A stretch of DNA of 64,000 nucleotides from Aquisalibacillus elongatus (lineage in GTDB: Bacteria; Bacillota; Bacilli; Bacillales; Alkalibacillaceae), in assembly GCF_003843875.1 (NCBI RefSeq), contig NZ_RKRF01000010.1, forward strand, positions 62,001 through 126,000. Reading direction: 5' to 3'. Under the pieces are notes generated by a model. The model was not told where the DNA came from, made no database searches, and saw only the letters and a list, made by a program, of their open reading frames with translations. A program made the position numbers and the translations under genes. Positions 27,983-37,900 of the stretch are shown one piece after another. How positions within the stretch are numbered: position 1 is the stretch's first letter; every line of letters starts with the position of its first letter.

Positions 27983-28435
27983 TTAATTTCTAGCATTTGT
28001 CGCTGGTAAGCAAGTAACGTGACAGAAGCAATCTAAGTCAACGTTGATGCAAATGCCAGTGCTTCTTAAGTTAGCTGTTTTTTGTTCACAAGGGTCTGAT
28101 GGGTTTTGACGAGAGTCTGCAGGGTCACGTAATAGTTCCAATACAGCACAGTCGTCATCATAAACCTTCTGAACACGGAAGTAGAAGCTAGCTACACAAG
28201 TACGGTTTTGGTCATTGCGGACCCCAAAACCTTTAAATGGTTTGCACTCACAGTATAGGAGTACAGGAACTGTATCCAGGCCGGACGGTGATGTAGTATC
28301 ACCCAATAAATCCTCAATCGATTGCTTACAACTTATATCACAATCGTTTTCGACGATGTCGTTTTGTGCGTCTACAATTTGACGAAGAATATCACTTACG
28401 CAGTTGTCTGAACGATCTTCTCCTCGACAAGACAT
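27983..28435 (-). CDS. cotZ: Cys-rich coat protein CotY/CotZ
   Basis: A 150-residue protein of the CotY/CotZ/ExsY family that forms disulfide-linked crust or exosporium lattices. About 13 cysteines are spread along the chain (MSCRGED, ENDCDISC, LYCECKPFKGFG, ICINVDLDCFCHVTC). CECKPFKGFG is the family signature. CotY and CotZ cannot be told apart. The ATG at 28435 is 7 nt from AAAGGAG; the ATG at 28441 is too close. Its promoter matches SigmaK. Confidence 0.93.
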   Translation of the reverse strand: MSCRGEDRSDNCVSDILRQIVDAQNDIVENDCDISCKQSIEDLLGDTTSPSGLDTVPVLLYCECKPFKGFGVRNDQNRTCVASFYFRVQKVYDDDCAVLELLRDPADSRQNPSDPCEQKTANLRSTGICINVDLDCFCHVTCLPATNARN

Positions 28436-28478
28436 TGTCATTCTCCTTTCTGGTCATATATGACTTTTCTTACGTTAA

Positions 28479-28505
28479 TAATCTATGCATTTGACACGGT
28501 TGGGT
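28479..28505 (-). promoter_or_regulatory. SigmaK promoter of cotZ
   Basis: On the minus strand, AC (28505-28504), 16 nt, CATAGATTA (28487-28479), an exact match to AC-N16-CATAnnnTA. The -10 ends about 44 bp before the ATG. Confidence 0.75.
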
Positions 28506-28664
28506 GTGGGCAATTGATGTGATTTTTACTTTTCTTCGTTATAAGAGTCCTAGCTTTATAAAATTATTAATAGCTAAAATTTTAATTAGTAGGTCAAGCG
28601 ACCATTCTGAAAAATATTGGATGAATATACTAGTATCGTAAATTCGTTGGAGGGAGTGAATGTT

Positions 28665-28925
28665 GTGTCAGACGAAAAGAAAGAGGTTCGCGTAAAAGAT
28701 TTAGTGGTGAGAGCTGATAATGTGGTGTTTGAGCGCCCTGAGCGTCCAGAACGTCGTGATCGTGATTTCTTATTTGGACCACCGCGTAGAAGAATGGAAG
28801 AGATGGAGGGGGCTGAAGAGCCAAAGTTGGAAGAACACGAAGAGCACGAGGAACATGAAGAGCATGGTGACCATCATGACGACGATCACCATGAAGACCG
28901 ACGCCCACCGTTCTTCTGGATTTAA
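28665..28925 (+). CDS. Acidic His/Glu-rich protein
   Basis: An 86-residue protein from a GTG 10 nt after GGAGGG. The N terminus MSDEKKEVRVKDLVVRADNV is followed by an Arg-rich patch (ERPERPERRDRD, FGPPRRR) and then a His/Glu/Asp tail with EEHEEHEEH repeats and HHDDDHH, ending PPFFWI. The tail could bind Zn, Ni or Mn. Its place beside cotO/cotZ suggests a spore coat component. No named family recognised; a terminator follows. Confidence 0.75.
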   Translation: MSDEKKEVRVKDLVVRADNVVFERPERPERRDRDFLFGPPRRRMEEMEGAEEPKLEEHEEHEEHEEHGDHHDDDHHEDRRPPFFWI

Positions 28926-28950
28926 TTTAAATTTGACTTTATGGCGAAGA

Positions 28951-28980
28951 AGAACTCGTACATCGTACGGGTTCTTTTTT
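28951..28980 (+). terminator. Terminator of the His/Glu-rich gene
   Basis: AGAACTCGTAC and GTACGGGTTCT, loop ATC, followed by a six-T run. Confidence 0.88.
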
Positions 28981-29000
28981 AGACAAAAGGAGTTGTTGAC

Positions 29001-29171
29001 GTGAAATGGCTAACGGATCTTGAGAAAATTTTAATTGAAATTGGCAAGTCTCCTGAAAAAAAGTTTATAAATGAGCAGGAAAAACAGCAAGAATGGGAAA
29101 AGGTTTTAATAGAAGATGAAAAACGACTGGATGATTGGATGCAAAAAATAGAAAAATGGTTCGAATCTTAA
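29001..29171 (+). CDS. Small helical hypothetical protein
   Basis: A 56-residue protein from a GTG 8 nt after AAAGGAG. The sequence opens MKWLTDLEKILIEIGKSPEK and has a second helix, EWEKVLIEDEKRLDDWMQKI. It is highly charged, with four Trp, and resembles a two-helix coiled-coil pin. It lies between coat genes and a hypothetical gene; no family recognised. Confidence 0.65.
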   Translation: MKWLTDLEKILIEIGKSPEKKFINEQEKQQEWEKVLIEDEKRLDDWMQKIEKWFES

Positions 29172-29251
29172 ATAATACCCCACATAAAATCTATTAAATA
29201 CGAATATTTTAATAGAAGAAAGGGTAAATTATTTGTAGAAAGGGGTTGGTG

Positions 29252-29545
29252 ATGGTGGGTTATATTTTACCGGTTGATTTTCATCAGTATCAACAATATC
29301 AGCGTCGTCATATTACCAAATCACAGAAATCCAACCTAGCTTTAGAGAAAATCTTTCGTGCAGAATTGAAAGAATTGAAACGCGGTCAAGAAGAAGACTT
29401 ACACGAACAATCAAATGAAAACAGCGTATCGGCTTATAAGCCAACTAAAGTTTATCAGCCAACAGAATCGAAGTACACAAAATTTAATCACAATCAACTT
29501 GCAGATATAACAGGAAAAGGGAGATATTTTAGCGAAACCATTTAG
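29252..29545 (+). CDS. Hypothetical protein
   Basis: A 97-residue protein starting MVGYILPVDFHQYQQYQRR, 6 nt after AAGGGG. It is Gln/Lys/Tyr-rich with no hydrophobic segment. The C-terminal TGKGRYFSETI follows a low-complexity middle. I have a faint memory of short Bacillaceae proteins with the same 'GYILP..H.QY.QY' start, but no function. The MBL gene begins 29 bp later and may be co-transcribed. Confidence 0.7.
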   Translation: MVGYILPVDFHQYQQYQRRHITKSQKSNLALEKIFRAELKELKRGQEEDLHEQSNENSVSAYKPTKVYQPTESKYTKFNHNQLADITGKGRYFSETI

Positions 29546-29574
29546 TATCGAACTAATAAAGGAGTTTCGTTAAT

Positions 29575-30483
29575 ATGAATATGCAACAAATTAATGAACA
29601 CAATTATGTATTTTTAAGCTCCGTTAATATCGGCTATGTGCATGAAGGAAATCAAGGTATGATTATTGATGCTGCCATTGATAAATCCTCCATAAGAAAA
29701 GTCGTGAGACAAATAGAGGCTCAAAATCTACCAATTACTCATTTGCTCATTACGCATGCACATTCAGATCATTATGGCGGAGCTAAATATTTACAGGATG
29801 TATATAATGTAAAAGTCATTGCTCCTAAATTTGAAGCTACCATTTTACAACATCCCATTTTAGAACCAACTTACTTGTTTATGGGAAATGACCCACTTGA
29901 TGAGTTGAGAAATAAATTTTTAGAAGGACCCTCAATCGAAGCGGACATCGTGATAGATGAAGGGGATCATCAGATTGATGAGTTTCAGTTTGAAGCAATT
30001 GCGACACCAGGTCACAGTTATAATCAATTAGCTATACGCATTCATGACACACTATTTGCTGCTGACAGTTACTTTGGTGAAAAAGAGTTACACAAACACA
30101 AAATCCCTTATATCACAAGTGTTTACAAAACTATGGATAGCTTAGAAAAACTAAAATCGTTCTCAGCCAATGGGGCAGTCCCTGGGCATGGAAATTATGA
30201 AGAAAATTTTATAAAAACAATTGAACGAAATATAGAATATCATCAAGACCTTCTTCATAGATTGTACTGTATCATCCAGGACAAGCAGCCGATTTCTCAT
30301 GAAGAGCTTGTTTCTATTTTTTGTGATGAAATGTCAGTGAATGCTAGCCAATTATCCATGTTCTTATTGTTTAGGACAGCTGCTACTGCATATATAACAG
30401 CTTTAATTCAACAAGAAAAAATTGATCACTACATTCAGCGTCATCGCTGGATGTTTCAAATAAAAGAGGAGGAAGGGACTTAG
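29575..30483 (+). CDS. Metallo-beta-lactamase fold hydrolase
   Basis: A 302-residue MBL protein. The metal site His61-x-His63-x-Asp65-His66 is in LLITHAHSDHYGG; further ligands are in TPGHSYNQLAI, FAADSYFG and VPGHGNYEEN. A helical C-terminal region of about 90 residues follows the core. The substrate is unknown; glyoxalase II, lactonase and RNase Z-like proteins share this core. AAAGGAG is 9 nt before the ATG. Its last 4 bases overlap the end of the opposite gene. Confidence 0.85.
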   Translation: MNMQQINEHNYVFLSSVNIGYVHEGNQGMIIDAAIDKSSIRKVVRQIEAQNLPITHLLITHAHSDHYGGAKYLQDVYNVKVIAPKFEATILQHPILEPTYLFMGNDPLDELRNKFLEGPSIEADIVIDEGDHQIDEFQFEAIATPGHSYNQLAIRIHDTLFAADSYFGEKELHKHKIPYITSVYKTMDSLEKLKSFSANGAVPGHGNYEENFIKTIERNIEYHQDLLHRLYCIIQDKQPISHEELVSIFCDEMSVNASQLSMFLLFRTAATAYITALIQQEKIDHYIQRHRWMFQIKEEEGT

Positions 30484-30511
30484 TATGGTAAAACATACAA
30501 CCCTTCCTCCT
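30467..30511. terminator. Terminator hairpin inside two gene ends
   Basis: AGGAGGAAGGG (30467-30477) pairs exactly with CCCTTCCTCCT (30501-30511). Inside, GTATG and CATAC extend the stem. The left arm is coding for the last residues of the MBL protein and the right arm for the last residues of the opposing DUF421 protein. Confidence 0.65.
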
Positions 30512-31163
30512 TATTATATTCGGCGTACATCACTTCATTTAGCTGAAGGCCTTGATTTGATATTTCCTCTAGCACTTGTTGTTCGTCCCATTCAATCTCT
30601 TGAATGTTCTCAGGTAGTAATTCTCCGTCTGAAATAACGGATATTGGCAAGACAGTCTCCTGAGGGGTTGCGTTAAAGAATTCGTTCGTTGGTGTCTGGT
30701 AAATGTACTTTCTCAAAACATTGATAGAGCCATTTGTCTCAAAAATGGCATAATCGACTTCTTGAATAGAAAAGACATCTTTATCACGTAATAAGTGCAT
30801 GAGCTGGTTCATATCGAGTTTGCTTTTTTTCATAATATCACGCTGTATTTGGCCCCTTCGAATAATGATTGAGGGTTTCCCTTCTAAGATTGTCCTTGTA
30901 CGCCTGTACTTTTGAGTAAACCACTCAGTTATATAAATTAATACCCCCCAAATTGAAACAGCAAATATGATCATAAGGCCGCCAACCTCAGGGTCAAAAA
31001 GAGCATTCCCGACTAATTCACCCAAAACTAGAGCAGCGATAAAGTCGAAAGCTGTAATTTGTGTGATTTGAGATTTCCCAAGTACTTTGGTTAAAATGAA
31101 TAAAGCTGTGAAGCCTATTAGACTATCTGCTAAAATTCTTACATAATCCAATTCTGTCACCAT
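30480..31163 (-). CDS. DUF421 membrane protein
   Basis: About 227 residues: three N-terminal helices (LIGFTALFILTKVLGKSQ, FDFIAALVLGELVGNA, LMIIFAVSIWGVLIYI) followed by the YcaP/YetF-type cytosolic domain with EGKPSIIIRRGQI and MHLLRDKDVFSIQEVDYAIFETNG. Many Bacillus paralogues (YetF, YrbG, YdfR) exist, and some function with spore germinant receptors. The start is uncertain: the ATG at 31163 has only AGG nearby; a TTG at 31151 has AGGATGGTGA before it. Confidence 0.82.
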   Translation of the reverse strand: MVTELDYVRILADSLIGFTALFILTKVLGKSQITQITAFDFIAALVLGELVGNALFDPEVGGLMIIFAVSIWGVLIYITEWFTQKYRRTRTILEGKPSIIIRRGQIQRDIMKKSKLDMNQLMHLLRDKDVFSIQEVDYAIFETNGSINVLRKYIYQTPTNEFFNATPQETVLPISVISDGELLPENIQEIEWDEQQVLEEISNQGLQLNEVMYAEYNKEEGLYVLPY

Positions 31164-31231
31164 CCTGAATGAACATTTGGCTTTATTCAGTATGGTCAAA
31201 TGAGGCTCACTCAATACCTTCTCATATAAAA

Positions 31232-31256
31232 AAGCTGACGATTCAATCGTCAGCTT
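31232..31256 (-). terminator. yjcF terminator
   Basis: AAGCTGACGAT and ATCGTCAGCTT around TCA, with a T run on the minus strand; it overlaps the yjcF stop codon. Confidence 0.85.
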
Positions 31257-31675
31257 AGTTCTTTCACCATCGTCACATGAGGTATTCCAGCGTCCATAAA
31301 TTCATCTGATACTGTCTTATACCCAATCTTTTTATAGAAATCTTCAGCATGGGTTTGAGCATTCAATTTCGACTTTTTAACTTTATGAACTTTTAAGTAT
31401 TGTTCCATTTCTTGTATGATCTCAACGCCGTAATGTTTGCCGCGTTCTTCTTTTAAGACGCAAATTCTTTCTAGTTTGCCGTAATCGTCAACTAGCCTCA
31501 TACGACTAGCAGCGATCGGCTTTTCATCTTTATATCCAACGAAGTGAATAGCTGAATCCTCATGTTCATCGACTTCAATTTCTGGTGGAACGTCTTGTTC
31601 TTCAATGAAGACTATTTTTCTTACCTGATAAGCATCTTCCAACTGTTGATTAGTTTTTACTTCAAATACTCTCAT
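31250..31675 (-). CDS. yjcF: GNAT acetyltransferase YjcF
   Basis: A 141-residue GNAT protein: MRVFEVKTNQQLEDAYQVRK..., the acetyl-CoA loop in VLKEERGKHYGVEIIQ, and AQTHAEDFYKKIGYK, the region shared with ElaA-like enzymes. Close in length and pattern to B. subtilis YjcF. It is 2 bases downstream of yjcG, so the two are probably translationally coupled. The substrate is unknown. Confidence 0.88.
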   Translation of the reverse strand: MRVFEVKTNQQLEDAYQVRKIVFIEEQDVPPEIEVDEHEDSAIHFVGYKDEKPIAASRMRLVDDYGKLERICVLKEERGKHYGVEIIQEMEQYLKVHKVKKSKLNAQTHAEDFYKKIGYKTVSDEFMDAGIPHVTMVKELS

Positions 31676-31677
31676 CG

Positions 31678-32196
31678 TTATTTTCCTAACTTAAATGTTT
31701 CAAATACTGTCCAAGCACCGTCTTCTAGTTGATACAATAATTGAAAACGGTCGATATGATCTTTCATATCGAACTCTGACATTCTTAAGCTTCCATAAAC
31801 ATCAGAATGCTCGTCCTCAGATAATTCCTGGCTAATTGTAATATGAGGAACGAATGCATACTTTTGGTTTTCTAAGAACTTTCCTTCATTCATTTTTTTG
31901 TTTAAAGTCGTTAAGCTCTCATTTGGTTCAACTTTTAAATAAACTGTATTTGTTACAGGGCTGAAAGAGCTTACTTTGTTAATTTCAATTTCAAAAGGTT
32001 CAACTTCTGATGCTACTTGGTTCAGTTCTTTTGTAATTTCTTTAATTTCTTCTTGGCTGGCTTGAAACTTCTCTTTTAAGGTGATATGAGGTGGAATTTT
32101 GTTATATCTTGGGTCATATCGTTTTCGATAAGAATTTGCCGTGTCTTGAATTTCTTTTGATGGAAAAATTGCAATGCCATATGTTAGTTCAGACAT
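31678..32196 (-). CDS. yjcG: 2H phosphoesterase YjcG
   Basis: A 172-residue protein of the 2'-5' RNA ligase/2H phosphoesterase superfamily. Both HxT motifs are present: His37-Thr39 in PPHITLKEKF and His118-Thr120 in VPHITISQEL. GGAGGG precedes the ATG. It matches B. subtilis YjcG; the physiological substrate is unknown. Confidence 0.92.
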   Translation of the reverse strand: MSELTYGIAIFPSKEIQDTANSYRKRYDPRYNKIPPHITLKEKFQASQEEIKEITKELNQVASEVEPFEIEINKVSSFSPVTNTVYLKVEPNESLTTLNKKMNEGKFLENQKYAFVPHITISQELSEDEHSDVYGSLRMSEFDMKDHIDRFQLLYQLEDGAWTVFETFKLGK

Positions 32197-32294
32197 ATAA
32201 TTCCCTCCTAATAATTAAATTTCACGTTACTATATAAAAAAGTCTAATCATTATTATAACAAAAAATTCAATAAAATTTCGTCAGTAAATAGAC

Positions 32295-33023
32295 TTAATT
32301 TCCGAAAATTTTCTTTATTGCCTCTGGTAAGTCTTTTTGCCATTGTTTCCAAGTATGCTTTCCTTCTAATTCTTTATAAGTATAGTCACTGACGCGCTCA
32401 TTTAAAACCTCGGATATTTCACGGTTTGGCGTTAGAAAGTCATCTTTATCACCCTTAGTTGTTGGAACTTCAACTTCATCTTTACCAATCGTATGATAAA
32501 TCGTCATACTTTGAACCTCTGTTGATTCTTTTACGGCAGAAGTTACAGTCTCATCCACATAAGGTGATTGCATAATAATTTTCCCAAAATTATTCGGATA
32601 TTTTAATGCAGTCATTAAGGATACAGTTCCACCTAATGAATCGCCCATCAGTACACGACATGATCCAACATGATAACTCGGTAATTCTTTATCAAGAAGT
32701 GGGGCAACTTCAAATACTAAAAATTTCATATAAGCGTCATTATTTTGACCATCTGGGTGATATTTATCCCAACGATCATGACGATCTTTATAATGTATGC
32801 CTGCGAAAATGGTATTCTCAATTTCATTTTGTTCATGAAGACGATCACTTACAGTTGCCATTCGTCCTAATTGAAAATAATCGTCACCATCTTGCATGAT
32901 ACAAATGTGATATTTGTATAAGGGTGAGAAGTTTTCAGGTTTAAAGATCTTAACAGTCAACGTTTCATTCAAATATTGACTATCAATATCCTTTTCAACC
33001 ATGGTACCCTTTCTGCCCATCAT
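32295..33023 (-). CDS. yjcH: Esterase-like protein YjcH
   Basis: A 242-residue alpha/beta hydrolase of the esterase D/Fes type. The nucleophile Ser129 is in LMGDSLGG, and a likely catalytic His is in EGKHTWKQW near the C terminus. FSPLYKYHICIMQDGDDYF and KYHPDGQNNDAYMKFL match the YjcH pattern. Starts at adjacent ATGs (33023 and 33020) after GGAGG. Gene order yjcH-yjcG-yjcF is kept. Confidence 0.88.
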   Translation of the reverse strand: MMGRKGTMVEKDIDSQYLNETLTVKIFKPENFSPLYKYHICIMQDGDDYFQLGRMATVSDRLHEQNEIENTIFAGIHYKDRHDRWDKYHPDGQNNDAYMKFLVFEVAPLLDKELPSYHVGSCRVLMGDSLGGTVSLMTALKYPNNFGKIIMQSPYVDETVTSAVKESTEVQSMTIYHTIGKDEVEVPTTKGDKDDFLTPNREISEVLNERVSDYTYKELEGKHTWKQWQKDLPEAIKKIFGN

Positions 33024-33187
33024 TAAAACCTCCATCATGTTTGTATATCTGTGACAAGACAATTTTACCATATTTATTCATTATGGCTAATATTACGACT
33101 CTCTATTCATTTAATACTAGAATATTGCGATAATTTAAACTCATCCGAAAGACCTCAAGTGATATAATAAAAAGAGGGGGAGTTCAC

Positions 33188-33742
33188 ATGTCGTTAAAGC
33201 ATATTAGGAGTCAAGAAGTTGAATTAGCAGCAAGACAACGGTTAGAAGAACGGGGGGTTTCCGTTGAAGATATAGCTGATATTGTGTATATTATGCAAGG
33301 ACCTTATAATGATACGTTAACTATGGATGATTGTGTAGATAGTGTAGAGAAAGTGTTAGAAAAACGCGAAATTCAGCATGCTATTTTGGTCGGAATTGAG
33401 CTCGATGTGTTGGCTGAGAAGGAACAATTGTCTGAACCTTTACAATCGTTAATCGCACAAGATGAAGGCCTTTTCGGTGTGGATGAAACCATTGCGCTAG
33501 GCGCTGCGTTAGGTTATGGTAGTATTGCAGTAACCACTTATGGGCACCTGGATAAACAAAAAGTCGGCGTCATCCAATATTTAGATACAAAAAGTGGCGA
33601 GAAGTGTCATACTTTTTTAGATGACATTGTTGGAAGTATTGCTGCTAATGCATCTAGTCGAATAGCGCACAGATTTAGAGATAAAGTCGATGGTTTAACA
33701 AAAGAAGCTATCGAAAAGCGGGATGAAGAAGATTTGATGTAA
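33188..33742 (+). CDS. pgpA: Phosphatidylglycerophosphatase A, YutG-like
   Basis: A 184-residue protein of the PgpA/YutG family, which removes the phosphate from phosphatidylglycerol phosphate. Recognised by MSLKHIRSQEVELAARQRLEERG, DIVYIMQGPYN, GVDETIALGAALGYGSIAVT and YLDTKSGEKCHTFLDDIVGSIAANASSR. It is the soluble short form without membrane helices, as in Bacillus. GAGGGGGAG precedes the ATG. Its product, phosphatidylglycerol, feeds the cardiolipin synthase found at 14.3 kb. Confidence 0.9.
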   Translation: MSLKHIRSQEVELAARQRLEERGVSVEDIADIVYIMQGPYNDTLTMDDCVDSVEKVLEKREIQHAILVGIELDVLAEKEQLSEPLQSLIAQDEGLFGVDETIALGAALGYGSIAVTTYGHLDKQKVGVIQYLDTKSGEKCHTFLDDIVGSIAANASSRIAHRFRDKVDGLTKEAIEKRDEEDLM

Positions 33743-33759
33743 TTATTGGAGGTGAAAAT

Positions 33760-33909
33760 TTGGATTCTTTAAGGGAATTATTATTAAGTTCATTAGGGCC
33801 TGTTGTCATCGTTGCTATTTTATTTTTCCCGATGTTTTACAGTTTAAACAAGAGAGTTCGAGAATTAGAAGATGAACTTATTAAGAAAAAATCCCGAAAC
33901 GATAACTAA
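33760..33909 (+). CDS. 49-residue single-helix membrane protein
   Basis: A TTG 5 nt after GGAGGTGA, 17 bp downstream of pgpA, opens a 49-codon frame: one transmembrane helix (LGPVVIVAILFFPMFYSL) then a charged helix, NKRVRELEDELIKKKS. The last codons form the left arm of a terminator. The good ribosome site and the clean topology make translation likely. No family recognised. Confidence 0.65.
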   Translation: MDSLRELLLSSLGPVVIVAILFFPMFYSLNKRVRELEDELIKKKSRNDN

Positions 33910-33926
33910 AATCGTTCGGGATTTTT
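33886..33926. terminator. Bidirectional terminator, pgpA operon/pcp
   Basis: AAAAAATCCCGAAACGAT and ATCGTTCGGGATTTTT pair with one bulged base; the left arm is coding. Confidence 0.85.
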
Positions 33927-33941
33927 ATATTAAAAATACGT

Positions 33942-34541
33942 TTAAAACACTTTTATCGCAGCTAGGATTGCCTCGTTCAGGTCTTTTTGAGACCAGCTAG
34001 CTAACTGAGGCTTTTCTAAGGCCATATCGTGTGAAGGTGGAACGTGAATAAATCCTGCTCGGTAATTAAGTTTGTGTACATGAGCGTGATGAAGTGCATG
34101 GTACATCACATGATTACAAACATATGTCCCCGCTGAATTTGAAATAGAAGCCGGGTATCCTTTTTCTTTCATGTGCTCAACCATCGATTTAATCGGCAAT
34201 GTTGAAAAATAACCATCAGGGCCATCCTCGTATATTTTTTCCCCATCAGGTTTATTACCTTCATTATCTTCAGGTCCTTCATTACAGTTAATAGCAATTC
34301 TCTCTGGTGTTATATGTCTACGATTACCTGCAAGTCCTAAAGCAACGACAACATCAGGCTCAATCTCATCGATTAATTCAGTCATAACGTTTCCTGCCTT
34401 TTTGAATTCTACAGGTAAAATTCGAGTGATCACTTGATATTGTTCAAGAGTTTCTCCATCTAAGCTATTTGCAATTTCCATCGTCGGGTTTGTATTAAAA
34501 GATAGGAATGGTTCAAAACCAGTTAATAATATTTTTTTCAT
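33942..34541 (-). CDS. pcp: Pyrrolidone-carboxylate peptidase
   Basis: A 199-residue C15 cysteine peptidase that removes N-terminal pyroglutamate from peptides. The triad is Glu80 (ITPERIAIN), Cys142 (AGTYVCNHVMY) and His166 (FIHVPPSHD). The N terminus KKILLTGFEPF is typical. Pyroglutamate released by it is the substrate of PxpABC, encoded about 7 kb away. Confidence 0.96.
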   Translation of the reverse strand: MKKILLTGFEPFLSFNTNPTMEIANSLDGETLEQYQVITRILPVEFKKAGNVMTELIDEIEPDVVVALGLAGNRRHITPERIAINCNEGPEDNEGNKPDGEKIYEDGPDGYFSTLPIKSMVEHMKEKGYPASISNSAGTYVCNHVMYHALHHAHVHKLNYRAGFIHVPPSHDMALEKPQLASWSQKDLNEAILAAIKVF

Positions 34542-34971
34542 ATGAATTCTCCTTTAGAACTTAGTAGATATAAAATTGTCATTTTATGGAATAAATGAGT
34601 GGTTAACTATCTGCTAAGGTTTGTAAAATTATATAAATTAAAATGTTTGATAGAACTAATCTATCAAATTATGATCTTGAAATAAAGAATGAGTACAATA
34701 GTCATAGAATTAAAAGGCGTTTATTGTCGAAATAAAAGGCTTAAGTTTCAAATTACAAAAATTGGATGAAGCAAATGAACTGATTTTATTTTCGGGCTAC
34801 AAATTATTACATTTTATGACAAATTTCGTTATACCATCTCTATTATATTAAACATAACATCTTGGTTGTAGCTATAATTGATAGATTTATAAAAAGAAAG
34901 GGGGACAAACGGTCAAATAAACCCTCATCTCAGAAAAACAAACGGTTTTAAATTTCGGGAGGAGGAGAATA
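34542..34971. other. Long AT-rich region upstream of subtilase
   Basis: 430 bp with no ORF carrying a ribosome site. It is very AT-rich and probably holds the promoters of pcp (leftward) and the subtilase (rightward). A TATTAT near 34846 lies about 19 bp after ATGACA, a weak promoter match. I see no riboswitch or clear operator. Confidence 0.35.
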
Positions 34972-37900
34972 ATGAAGAGATTAAAAGTAATGAGTATTGC
35001 TATGACTATCTCTATGCTATGGACACTAGTAGCACCTGGAATGGCTTTCGCCAATTCTGGAGATATAGCTAGCTCATTAAAAGAAGCTACAAATCAAAAC
35101 AAGATCAGCGAACGGTTAAACGATGAGTTTGAAAATGATGAGAAGGTGACATTCTTAGTAAAGTTCAGTGAAAAAGCAGATGTTCAAAAAGTAGCTGATG
35201 AAGCAAAAACAAATGCTAAATCACAAGGTTTATCTGCATTTAATACGGAACTTGCACAGCGCTCATCAGTGATTTCGGAGTTGAAATATACAGCAAAAAC
35301 ATCTCAGGCAGATGTTATTAAATTCCTAGAACAAGCAATGGACAGTGGTACAGTAGACGATTTCCATTCATATTACATTGTAAATGGGATGGCTGTTACA
35401 GCAACAAAAGAAATTGCAAATAAACTATCTAATTTCCATAGTGTAGAGAAAATTCTACCTAATGAAACTAGACAGTTGTATGATGTAGAGATTGATGAAA
35501 ATGCAGAAGCTATTCAGTCAGAAATAGCGAATGTTGAGTGGAACGTAGAACAAGTTAATGCACCCCAAGTTTGGGATATGGGTATTGATGGATCAGGTAT
35601 TGTAGTTGCTTCACTAGATACAGGTGTTCAATGGGATCACCCTGCTCTAATGGAAAAATATCGTGGCTACGACGCTTCAACTGGTGAAGTTGATCATACG
35701 TATAGCTTTTTCGATCCTGTAAATGGACAAAGCAGTGCGTATGACGATCATGGTCATGGTACTCATGTTACAGGTACAATGGTAGGTAGTGAACCAGACG
35801 GCTCTAACCAGGTTGGTGTAGCACCAGGGGCTGAGTTTATTGGTGTTAAAATTTTTGGTGCTGGTGGTAGTGGCTCAGATGCTGATATTTTAGCTGGTGG
35901 CGAGTGGATTTTAGCTCCAGGTGGAGATGTCTCTAAAGCTCCGGATGTTGTTAATAACTCTTGGGGTGGAGGCCCAGGTTTAGATGAATGGTATCGTGAT
36001 GTGGTAACTGCTTGGAGAGCTGCTGGCATTTTCCCTGAGTTCTCTGCGGGTAATACAACGTTAACAAATCCAGGTGGTCCAGGATCTATTGCTGTTCCAG
36101 CTAACTATCCTGAATCTTTTGCAACGGGTGCTACTGATGCTAGTAATAATTTAGCAAGCTTCTCGTTAGAAGGCCCATCACCTTACGATGAAATCAAACC
36201 AGAAATTGCAGCACCAGGTGTAAATATTCGTTCATCTGTCCCAGGTAGCGGATATGAAGGTGGATGGAATGGTACATCGATGGCAGGACCAGCCGTCTCT
36301 GGTGTAGCCGCATTATTAATTGAAGCTAATGCTGGGTTGTCAGTAGATGACCTAGAAGAAATTTTAATGTCAACTGCTTTACCATTAACAAATGGTGATT
36401 ATCCAGAATCACCGAATAATGGTTTTGGACATGGTTTAGTAGATGCTTATAACGCCGTTTCTGCTGTAATGGATGGACTAGGTACGATTGAAGGGACTGT
36501 AACAATGGATGGTGAAGACACTGAAGCACCTACGTTCAACCATGAAGCACCTGAACAAGCATTTTCAGAAATGGACTTAGATCTATTAATTGAAGCAAGT
36601 GATAATATTAGCGTTACGTCAGTAGAAGTATCTTATGTGAACGCTAATGGTGATGAGAATACCGTTGAAGCGGTACGTTCAGAAGGTAATTTTAAATCTG
36701 GTCTGTATGAAGCAACAATTCCTGGAGAGGATGTTGTAGAAGGAGACCTCACTTATACTGTTACAGTTGATGATTTCGGAGGTAATACAGTAAGTGAAGA
36801 ATATACTGTCTCAATTGATTCGGGAGTAACAGTTGGTTATACCGCTGACTTCGAATCACCTGCAATTGGTTGGCAAGTTAATGGAGAAAATATTTCTTGG
36901 GAACAAGGTGAACCAACTTCAGGACCAGGTGACGCAGTATCAGGAGAGAATGTGTATGCTACTAATTTAGGTGGCGATTATAATAATAGTGAAAATTCCA
37001 CTTTACTAATGCCTCCAATTGACTTGCCAGAAGGCGAATCATACCTTCAATTTGAAAATTGGTACAACATTGAATCTGGTTGGGATTATGGTAATGTCTT
37101 TATCTCTCACGATATGGAAAACTGGGAGTCGTTGCTTGAGCTAACTGGTACAGATGAAACATGGAATACAGTTGAGGTTGATTTGTCTGATTATGCTGGT
37201 GAAAGAGTCTATATTGGATTCAATTTAGATTCTGACAGTATTATAACTAGAGAAGGTTGGTATATTGACGATGTGACGCTTTCAGACTCAACGGTTGGTT
37301 CCAACGCTACTATTCAACCAACTGATCCAGTAAATATAGAACCTAAAGATGCTGAAAGAGTCGATCCGTCAACCATAGAACCACTTATGGTAGATCCTAA
37401 AGTTGAAGAATTTGAGGCGTCGAATGATCTCAATACACTTCCTTTAGATGCCCAAGTATCTGTTCTTGAAAGTGGTAAGTCTGTGAATACGAACCCTGCT
37501 GATGGAAGTTATTCCTTTGTACATCCTGCGGGTGAATTCACAGTACTAGCTGAAGCTTACGGTTTTGCATCTGAAGAACAAATGGTTAATCTTGAAGCAG
37601 ATGAGACTGTGAATGCTAACTTTGTTTTAGAAGAATTACCTAGCTACTCTGTTTCAGGTACGGTAACAAGCGCCAACTCTGGCAATGCAATTGAAGGTGC
37701 AACTTTGCAGCTTATTGAAGATGCAAACGTTGAACCTGTGGAAACGGATGCTAATGGTAATTATGATCTAACAGCATACGAAGGCGAATACACGATGAAA
37801 GTATATGCACAAGGATTCCACAGCAAAGAAATTAGCGTGAATTTTGATGAGAACAAAGAATTAAATATTGAACTTGAACCTATGTTCACGTATCCAGGTG

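Noticed and set aside
27352..29545. Antisense small ORFs around the coat genes
   Set aside because: Low complexity of the coding strand creates open reverse frames; none has a ribosome site.
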